This document shows, in pieces, positions 1 through 4,177 of a stretch of DNA of 8,890 nucleotides. Each line of letters begins with the position of its first letter. Positions within the stretch are counted from its first letter, which is position 1. Origin of the DNA: an uncultured bacterium. Lineage in GTDB: Bacteria; Actinomycetota; Coriobacteriia; Coriobacteriales; Coriobacteriaceae. The position numbers and the translations under genes are program-made. The notes under the pieces are model-generated. The model was given only the letters and a program-made list of their open reading frames with translations, had not been told where the DNA came from and made no database searches. The DNA lies in the NCBI GenBank assembly GCA_905216075.1, contig CAJMSO010000064.1, positions 1 through 8,890 of the forward strand, written 5' to 3'.

Positions 1-82
1 GGCCTCGGCCGTGGCACACGCCACCGGCCACCAGGTGCGCTCGCTGCCCATCACGCCCGAGAAGGCCCTGCTGGGGGAGTAG
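1..82 (+). CDS. C-terminal end of a xanthine dehydrogenase family molybdopterin-binding subunit (partial)
   Basis: Only the last 26 codons and the stop (TAG, 80-82) are present; the gene enters from the left edge, with codons starting at base 2. The translated tail contains HATGHQVRSLPITPEKALLG. An ATG-x(2)-[VI]-x(2)-LP-[IL]-TPE-[KR] ending is typical of the large molybdenum-cofactor subunit of xanthine dehydrogenase and related aldehyde oxidases, which hydroxylate purines or similar heterocycles in the cytoplasm. The family call rests on this short tail alone, so substrate and exact subfamily cannot be told. A strong terminator 25 bases after the stop shows that the transcript ends here and that the gene belongs to an upstream unit unrelated to the tRNA and tig that follow. 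Confidence 0.6.
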   Translation, partial: ASAVAHATGHQVRSLPITPEKALLGE

Positions 83-106
83 CGGGTCGGCGAACAAGTC
101 GTAATT

Positions 107-136
107 GGCGGGGCGGGGCAACTCGCCCCGCCTTTT
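107..136 (+). terminator. Intrinsic terminator of the upstream dehydrogenase gene
   Basis: GGCGGGGC (112-119) pairs with GCCCCGCC (125-132) over a 5-nt loop and is followed by TTTT (133-136). A second register, 107-115 with 124-132, gives nine pairs and an 8-nt loop. All pairs are G-C, so the stem is very stable in either register. Confidence 0.85.
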
Positions 137-194
137 GCACTCGTGGTGAGGTCGTGAGCCTGTAAAACGTGTGCGTGCGCTTGCCGCTCGTATC

Positions 195-203
195 TGCTAT
201 CAT
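195..203 (+). promoter_or_regulatory. Candidate extended -10 promoter for tRNA-Leu
   Basis: TGCTATCAT (195-203) reads as TGN plus the -10 hexamer TATCAT and lies about 20 bases before the mature tRNA 5' end. That would give a short 5' leader for RNase P to remove. No -35 box matches well at the usual 16-18 base spacing. A tRNA promoter is needed here because a terminator stands at 107-136, so position supports the call more than sequence does. Confidence 0.35.
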
Positions 204-222
204 TCCTAGTCTGTGCGCTCAT

Positions 223-306
223 GCGGGCGTGGCGGAATTGGTAGACGCGCCAGATTTAGGTTCTGGTGGGATTCCCGTGAAGGTTCGAGTCCTTTCGCCC
301 GCACCA
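223..306 (+). tRNA. tRNA-Leu, anticodon UAG, with encoded CCA
   Basis: An 84-nt class II tRNA. The acceptor stem is GCGGGCG (223-229) with CGCCCGC (296-302), then discriminator A303 and encoded CCA (304-306). The anticodon stem is CCAGA (250-254) with TCTGG (262-266) around the 7-nt loop TTTAGGT; the anticodon TAG at 257-259 reads CUN leucine codons. The long variable arm (267-278) has a GGG/CCC stem, as expected for leucine tRNAs. The T arm is GAAGG, loop TTCGAGT (284-290), CCTTT. The D-loop region contains the expected TTGGTAGACG. All arms pair with only ordinary wobbles, so the gene looks intact. Confidence 0.97.
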
Positions 307-321
307 ACGCACCCGCGTTGG
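304..321 (+). other. Hairpin that uses the tRNA CCA tail as its left arm
   Basis: CCAACGC (304-310) pairs perfectly with GCGTTGG (315-321) over the loop ACCC. The left arm begins with the encoded CCA of tRNA-Leu, so in the precursor the mature 3' end would be inside a 7-bp stem. There is no T-tract after it, so it is not a standard terminator. It may affect 3' trimming or protect the precursor, or it may be chance. Confidence 0.4.
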
Positions 322-342
322 CTTATGCCCTCGCGACGCTTG

Positions 343-372
343 TTGCATAAAGGTACCAGCACCTCAGATAAG
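343..372 (+). promoter_or_regulatory. Weak candidate promoter for tig
   Basis: TTGCAT (343-348) and GATAAG (367-372) are 18 bases apart and match the -35 and -10 consensus at three and four positions. Transcription would start close to the tig ribosome binding site and give a very short leader. Read-through from the tRNA promoter is an equally good alternative, since no terminator is seen between tRNA and tig. Confidence 0.25.
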
Positions 373-384
373 CTGGGCAGTATG

Positions 385-390
385 AGGAGG
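385..390 (+). promoter_or_regulatory. Ribosome binding site that sets the tig start at TTG 397
   Basis: AGGAGG at 385-390 is a perfect Shine-Dalgarno core. It is 6 nt from TTG 397, 3 nt from GTG 394, and downstream of ATG 382, which therefore cannot use it. Only the TTG has normal spacing. Confidence 0.75.
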
Positions 391-396
391 AACGTG

Positions 397-1695
397 TTGA
401 ACATCACCGCTTCTGACGTCAAGGACGCCAAGCTCACCGCTACGGTCACCATCCCGGCCGCCGACGTCGACGCCGCGATCAAGAAGGCCTACAAGGAGAC
501 CGCCAAGAAGTACCGCTTCCCGGGCTTCCGCGCCGGTAAGGCCCCCCGTCCGGTCATCGACTCTGCTCTTGGCGCCGAGGCTACCCTCGCTCAGGCCACC
601 AACGACCTGATCGCCGCCAACGAGCCCGCCGTCCTCAACGAGCTGGACATCGTCCCCACCAAGAACGGTGACTACAAGGAGCTCGACCTCGCCAAGGATC
701 ACGAGGACTACACCTACACCGTCGAGTTCTCCCTGCGTCCCGCCGCTGAGCTCTCCTCTTTCGACGCTGTCGAGATCGAGATGCCTCCCGCGGAGGTCAC
801 CGAGTCCGAGATCAACAACCAGGTTGAGATGCTCCTCAACTACCGTGCCACCTTCGAGGACGTCGAGGGTCGCGCCGTTGAGGCCGAGGACTACGTTACC
901 GTCGACCTCAAGGCCGTCGAGAACGCCGACAACTTTGCCGCCGAGGGCCGCATGCTCATCGCCGGTAGCGACAGCAACCCCAAGGAGTTCAACGAGGCCC
1001 TGATCGGCGCCAACGTTGACGACGTCAAGACCGTCACCTGGACCGACGAGGTCGAGGAGGGCGAGGAGGCCGAGACCCACACCGTCGAGGTCACCGTCAA
1101 GGGCATCAAGGTCCGCAACACCCCCGAGCTCACCGACGAGCTCGTCAAGTCCGACTTTGGCTTCGACAGCATCGACGCTATGCGCGACGCCATCAAGATC
1201 GAGATCGAGCAGGACAAGGCTTCCCGCCTCCCGGCCGAGAAGGAGAACCGTTGCGTCTCCGCTCTCGCCGAGCGCCTGCAGCTCGATGAGATGGACGCCG
1301 ACTATGAGCAGTCCGTCTTTGAGGAGCTTGGCCAGAACTTCCTGTCCAACCTCGCTGCCCGCGGCATGACGCTCGACACCTGGCTGCCCGCTTCCGGTCT
1401 GACCATGGAGCAGTTCATCGGCGACCTGCACAAGCAGGCCAACGACGTTGCCCGTGAGTCCCTGGCTCTCGACGCCCTCGCCCGTGAGCTCAAGATCGAG
1501 GTCACCGAGGACGACGTCAACGCCGAGTTCGAGAAGGCCGGCGTCAAGGACGTCGAGGCTTCCAAGGCCGAGTTCATCGCCGACGGCCGCATGCCTGCCG
1601 TCCGCGAGTCCATCCGTCGCTCCAAGGCCGTCGACCACCTGGTTGAGAACGCCAAGGTGACCGAGGTCGACGAGACCGCCAAGGACGCCGAGTAA
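397..1695 (+). CDS. tig: Trigger factor (ribosome-associated chaperone)
   Basis: Trigger factor binds at the ribosome exit tunnel and shields nascent chains. The start is taken as TTG 397, giving 432 aa, a usual length for the family. The ribosome-docking motif GFRAGKAP then falls at residues 43-50, where E. coli trigger factor has GFRKGKVP. In-frame ATG 382 or GTG 394 would add five or one residues. Domains: ribosome-binding N-terminus (1-115), FKBP-like PPIase domain (about 160-240), and helical C-terminal arms joined at a PELT segment (243-246). The PPIase region is divergent: the usual PGFE-type segment is replaced by PKEFNEALIG (195-204), so isomerase activity is doubtful. Codons are almost all C/G-ending, fitting high expression. 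clpP follows after about 160 bases, an arrangement common in bacteria. Family call is firm; start fairly sure. Confidence 0.97.
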   Translation: MNITASDVKDAKLTATVTIPAADVDAAIKKAYKETAKKYRFPGFRAGKAPRPVIDSALGAEATLAQATNDLIAANEPAVLNELDIVPTKNGDYKELDLAKDHEDYTYTVEFSLRPAAELSSFDAVEIEMPPAEVTESEINNQVEMLLNYRATFEDVEGRAVEAEDYVTVDLKAVENADNFAAEGRMLIAGSDSNPKEFNEALIGANVDDVKTVTWTDEVEEGEEAETHTVEVTVKGIKVRNTPELTDELVKSDFGFDSIDAMRDAIKIEIEQDKASRLPAEKENRCVSALAERLQLDEMDADYEQSVFEELGQNFLSNLAARGMTLDTWLPASGLTMEQFIGDLHKQANDVARESLALDALARELKIEVTEDDVNAEFEKAGVKDVEASKAEFIADGRMPAVRESIRRSKAVDHLVENAKVTEVDETAKDAE

Positions 1696-1751
1696 TTCTC
1701 GCCACCTTACCCGCGAGCGCTTGCGTGCGCCCGTGATGGGGTAAAGTTATA

Positions 1752-1767
1752 AACCGGTTATCCGGTT
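1752..1767 (+). repeat. Short inverted repeat in the tig-clpP gap, possible operator
   Basis: AACCGG (1752-1757) and CCGGTT (1762-1767) are perfect inverted arms around TTAT. The element lies just after an A/T-rich stretch (TATAAA, 1748-1753) that could be a -10 box, so a repressor or activator site for clpP is possible. It does not match the CIRCE or HspR sites I know, and no regulator can be named. Confidence 0.25.
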
Positions 1768-1771
1768 GCTT

Positions 1772-1812
1772 CGTACGGTGCCAGCCAATGCATAGCATGC
1801 GGGCACCGTACG
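1772..1812 (+). terminator. Hairpin between tig and clpP, weak terminator or leader structure
   Basis: CGTACGGTGCC (1772-1782) pairs perfectly with GGCACCGTACG (1802-1812). The 19-nt loop contains a small GCAT/ATGC stem of its own (1790-1800). Only TTTATCT follows, a poor T-tract. It could partly terminate tig transcripts, or form in the clpP 5' untranslated region and adjust expression. It ends about 37 bases before the clpP ribosome binding site. Confidence 0.45.
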
Positions 1813-1858
1813 TTTATCTAGAACCAATTTGGTCCGCAAGAGAGAAATGGAGATGCGT

Positions 1859-2479
1859 ATGATCGCTAAGTTCGATTCCGCCCTCGTGCCATACGTTATC
1901 GAGCAGACGCCGCGCGGTGAGCGCAGCTACGATATCTATTCGCGCCTGCTCAACGACCGCATCATCTTCTTGGGCGAGGAGATCAACTCCGTCAGCGCCA
2001 ACCTGGTCGTTGCCCAGTTGCTGCATCTTGAGAGCCAGGATGCCGAGAAGGATATCTCGCTCTACATCAATTCGCCCGGTGGCGAGGTCTACTCCGGCCT
2101 GGCGATTCTGGACACCATGAACTTTATCAAGCCGCAGGTCTCGACCATTTGCGTCGGTATGGCCGCGTCTATGGCCGCCGTGCTGCTTTCGGCCGGCGCC
2201 AAGGGCAAGCGCTTCTGCCTGCCTCACTCCAAGGTCATGATTCACCAGCCCAGTGGCGGTGCCCAGGGTCAGCAGACCGAGATCGAGATCGTGGCCGAGG
2301 AGATCAAGAAGACCCGCCGCGAGCTCAACCAGATCCTGTCCGACGCCTCGGGCCAGCCCATCGAGAAGGTCCAGGCCGATACCGAGCGCGACAACTACCT
2401 CACGGCTGCCGAGGCCCTCGACTACGGCCTGATCGACCGTATCGTTACCTCGCGCGATCTCGCCGCGAAGGACGCCTAG
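1859..2479 (+). CDS. clpP: ATP-dependent Clp protease proteolytic subunit ClpP
   Basis: ClpP forms the barrel-shaped serine protease that degrades proteins unfolded by ClpX or ClpC. From ATG 1859 the protein has 206 aa, a normal length. The catalytic triad is visible: Ser104 in GMAASMAA, His129 in MIHQP, and Asp178 in DTERD. Their spacing equals that of E. coli mature Ser97, His122 and Asp171. The N-terminal axial loop region SALVPYVIEQTPRGERSYDI and the oligomer handle region are conserved. GGAG (1849-1852) sits 6 nt before ATG 1859; ATG 1853, ATG 1847 and TTG 1829 in the same frame are alternatives that add residues before MIAKFDS. The stop lies one base before clpX, so the two are surely one operon. 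Only one clpP is here, whereas mycobacteria have a clpP1-clpP2 pair at this position. Confidence 0.98.
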   Translation: MIAKFDSALVPYVIEQTPRGERSYDIYSRLLNDRIIFLGEEINSVSANLVVAQLLHLESQDAEKDISLYINSPGGEVYSGLAILDTMNFIKPQVSTICVGMAASMAAVLLSAGAKGKRFCLPHSKVMIHQPSGGAQGQQTEIEIVAEEIKKTRRELNQILSDASGQPIEKVQADTERDNYLTAAEALDYGLIDRIVTSRDLAAKDA

Positions 2480-2480
2480 G

Positions 2481-3890
2481 ATGGCCGGTAACATGCAGGA
2501 CAATTTCGACGAGAACGGCAACCCCATCCGCTGCTCCTTCTGCGGAAAAGAGCAGGGGCAGGTTCGCCGTCTTGTAAAGGGCCCTACCAACATCTTTATC
2601 TGTGACGAGTGCGTCGCCGCCTGCTCTGAGATCCTTGAGGAGTCGCTGGCTTCGGACTTTATGGACGCCGCCCGCAACGGCAAGCTGCCGGGCTTCCTCA
2701 ACGACCATGGCCAGGCAGCCGGTCAGCCTGCCGTGGATCCCGAGGCCGAGGGCTTTGAGCTCGAGGACGACGCCCGCCAGGTCATTACGCACGTGCCGAC
2801 ACCGCACGAGATCTATGACGAGCTTTCGGCCTATGTCATGGGCCAGGAGGACGCCAAGCGCGCCATGTCGGTTGCCGTGTACAACCATTACCGCCGCGTG
2901 ATCGAGGGCGGTGCTGCGCTTTCGGCCTTTGACGACGGTTTGGACTCGCAGCTCGACGATGATATGGACGAGGTGGAGCTCGCCAAGTCCAACATTTTGC
3001 TGCTCGGTCCCACCGGTACCGGTAAGACCCTGCTCGCCCAGACGCTCGCGCGCATCCTCGAGGTGCCGTTTGCCATCGCCGACGCCACCGCGCTTACCGA
3101 GGCCGGCTACGTGGGCGAGGACGTGGAGAACATCCTGCTTAAGCTTATCAACGCCGCCGATGGCGATATTGAGCGCGCACAGGTCGGCATTATCTATGTG
3201 GACGAGATCGACAAGATCGCTCGCAAGGCCGAGAACCTCTCCATTACCCGCGATGTCTCGGGCGAGGGCGTTCAGCAGGCGCTGCTTAAGATCCTTGAGG
3301 GCACGGTGGCAAGCGTTCCGCCCACCGGCGGCCGCAAGCATCCCCAGCAAGAGCTGCTGCAGATCGACACGACCAACATCCTGTTCATCTGCGGTGGTGC
3401 CTTTGTGGGTCTGGACAAGATCATCGCCGACCGTGTGGGGAACAAGGGCGTGGGCTTTAACTCCGAGATCGCCGGCCCCACCTCGGTCGACGAGAACGAC
3501 CTGCTGCGTCAGGTGCTCCCGCAGGACCTCAACGCCTTTGGTATGATCCCCGAGTTTGTGGGACGTACGCCTGTCGTCACCCAGACGCAGGCGCTCGATG
3601 AGGACGACCTGGTGTCGATCCTGACCGAGCCCAAGAACGCCGTGGTGCGCCAGTACCGCAAGATGTTCCAGCTCGAGGACGTTGAGCTTGAGTTTGAGGA
3701 CGCCGCTCTGCACGAGATCGCCCGTATGGCGCTTGCCCGCAAGACTGGCGCCCGCGGCCTGCGCTCCATCTGCGAGGACGTGCTGCAGCAGACGATGTTC
3801 GACCTCCCCAGCGAGGAGGGCGTTTCCAAGGTCATCGTGACCGAAGCCTCCGTAAAGGGCGAAGAACAGCCCCAACGCATCTACGGCTAA
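2481..3890 (+). CDS. clpX: ATP-dependent Clp protease ATP-binding subunit ClpX
   Basis: ClpX is the AAA+ hexameric unfoldase that selects substrates and threads them into ClpP. The 469 aa begin with a Cys4 zinc-binding domain (Cys18, Cys21, Cys41, Cys44). The ATPase domain has Walker A GPTGTGKT (176-183), pore-1 loop GYVGED (209-214), Walker B with DE at 241-242, pore-2 loop RKH (285-287), arginine finger Arg362 in EFVGR, and sensor-2 GARGLR (423-428). The ClpP-docking loop reads VGF (324-326) in place of the usual IGF. The protein is about 45 residues longer than E. coli ClpX. Part of the excess is a longer linker after the zinc domain and part is an acidic insert (151-166) just before Walker A. 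ATG 2481 is preceded by GAAGGA (2467-2472) with 8-nt spacing, inside the end of clpP, which points to coupled translation. Confidence 0.98.
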   Translation: MAGNMQDNFDENGNPIRCSFCGKEQGQVRRLVKGPTNIFICDECVAACSEILEESLASDFMDAARNGKLPGFLNDHGQAAGQPAVDPEAEGFELEDDARQVITHVPTPHEIYDELSAYVMGQEDAKRAMSVAVYNHYRRVIEGGAALSAFDDGLDSQLDDDMDEVELAKSNILLLGPTGTGKTLLAQTLARILEVPFAIADATALTEAGYVGEDVENILLKLINAADGDIERAQVGIIYVDEIDKIARKAENLSITRDVSGEGVQQALLKILEGTVASVPPTGGRKHPQQELLQIDTTNILFICGGAFVGLDKIIADRVGNKGVGFNSEIAGPTSVDENDLLRQVLPQDLNAFGMIPEFVGRTPVVTQTQALDEDDLVSILTEPKNAVVRQYRKMFQLEDVELEFEDAALHEIARMALARKTGARGLRSICEDVLQQTMFDLPSEEGVSKVIVTEASVKGEEQPQRIYG

Positions 3891-3911
3891 GCCAGCCAAA
3901 AACATGCTTGC

Positions 3912-3950
3912 AAATAGCCTCCGACCACCCGCGGTCGGAGGCTATTTTAT
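3912..3950 (+). terminator. Strong intrinsic terminator of the clpP-clpX operon
   Basis: A perfect 15-bp stem (3912-3926 with 3933-3947) closes a 6-nt loop, ACCCGC. The right arm ends in TTTT (3945-3948). The arms begin and end with A and T runs, so it could also work on the opposite strand. It separates clpX from valS. Confidence 0.93.
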
Positions 3951-3976
3951 ATATACGCAATAACCCCAACTACCTG

Positions 3977-3985
3977 TGTTATTCT
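3977..3985 (+). promoter_or_regulatory. Candidate extended -10 promoter for valS
   Basis: TGTTATTCT (3977-3985) reads as TGN plus TATTCT. It is the best -10 like element between the clpX terminator and the valS leader hairpin; no good -35 is seen. Transcription from here would give a leader of roughly 185 nt that contains the whole inverted repeat at 4043-4157. Confidence 0.3.
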
Positions 3986-4042
3986 GTGTGTTTGTTTAAA
4001 GTCTCAGCAAAGTCCATTCAGACTGAAGTAATCGATACCTAA

Positions 4043-4157
4043 GGGGAGGAATGTAGGCCCGATTTTCGTAGATTCCGCACGAGCCGAAGACCACTTAATG
4101 TGCTCTTCGTGCGAGCCAGGACTTGACCGAGCGAAAATCGGGCCTACATTCCTCCCC
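4043..4157 (+). repeat. 26-bp perfect inverted repeat in the valS leader
   Basis: Bases 4043-4068 and 4132-4157 are perfect reverse complements (26 bp) around a 63-nt insert that carries a further hairpin element (4073-4123). The right arm ends 20 bases before the valS start codon. No T-tract follows, so it is not a normal terminator. The left arm begins with the Shine-Dalgarno-like GGGGAGGA and the right arm ends with its complement TCCTCCCC. In RNA this would be a very stable long hairpin upstream of the real valS ribosome binding site (AAGGGAGA, 4165-4172). The structure is certain from sequence; its role is unknown. Confidence 0.9.
4073..4123 (-). repeat. Interspersed hairpin element, copy 1 (in the valS leader)
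   Basis: Read on the - strand, this 51-nt stretch matches 6921-6970 on the + strand: 41 of 44 core positions (4073-4116) are identical, and the adjoining AGTCCTG differs by one inserted G. The core folds as a stem of ten positions, CGAAGAGCAC with GTGGTCTTCG, around ATTAA with one G-G mismatch. A second short stem, CGCAC/GTGCG, lies outside it with a one-sided bulge. It is enclosed in the 26-bp inverted repeat at 4043-4157. No open reading frame is involved. Confidence 0.85.
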
Positions 4158-4177
4158 GATGGGCAAGGGAGAGATAT

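Noticed and set aside
169..396. N-terminal extension of trigger factor from base 169
   Set aside because: It would translate straight through the tRNA-Leu gene, lacks family similarity, and bypasses the AGGAGG site at 385-390.
364..1638. 424-codon - strand frame opposite tig
   Set aside because: Same codon-bias shadow; Leu/Gly/Val/Asp repeats with no domain, fully covered by tig.
1696..1858. CIRCE, HspR or ClgR site for clpP
   Set aside because: No match to the TTAGCACTC/GAGTGCTAA or CTTGAGT/ACTCAAG inverted repeats, and no convincing ClgR-type site with correct spacing.
2445..3905. 486-codon - strand frame opposite clpX, and a similar one opposite clpP (1814-2701)
   Set aside because: Shadows of strongly biased genes; no family resemblance and no separate promoter or ribosome binding site seen.
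4047..4056. Start-stop ATGTAG right after GGGGAGGA in the left arm of the valS leader repeat
   Set aside because: The Shine-Dalgarno-like sequence touches the ATG, which is too close for normal initiation, and the frame has a single codon.
4034..4165. Inverted repeat before valS as a complete MITE with target-site duplication
   Set aside because: The bases directly outside the two 26-bp arms are not a direct repeat, so insertion by a cut-and-paste transposase cannot be shown.
3960..4177. T-box riboswitch controlling valS
   Set aside because: T-box leaders are known for valS in Firmicutes, but I find no AGGGTGGNACCGCG-like antiterminator motif and no terminator T-tract. An Infernal scan with the T-box model (RF00230) would settle it.
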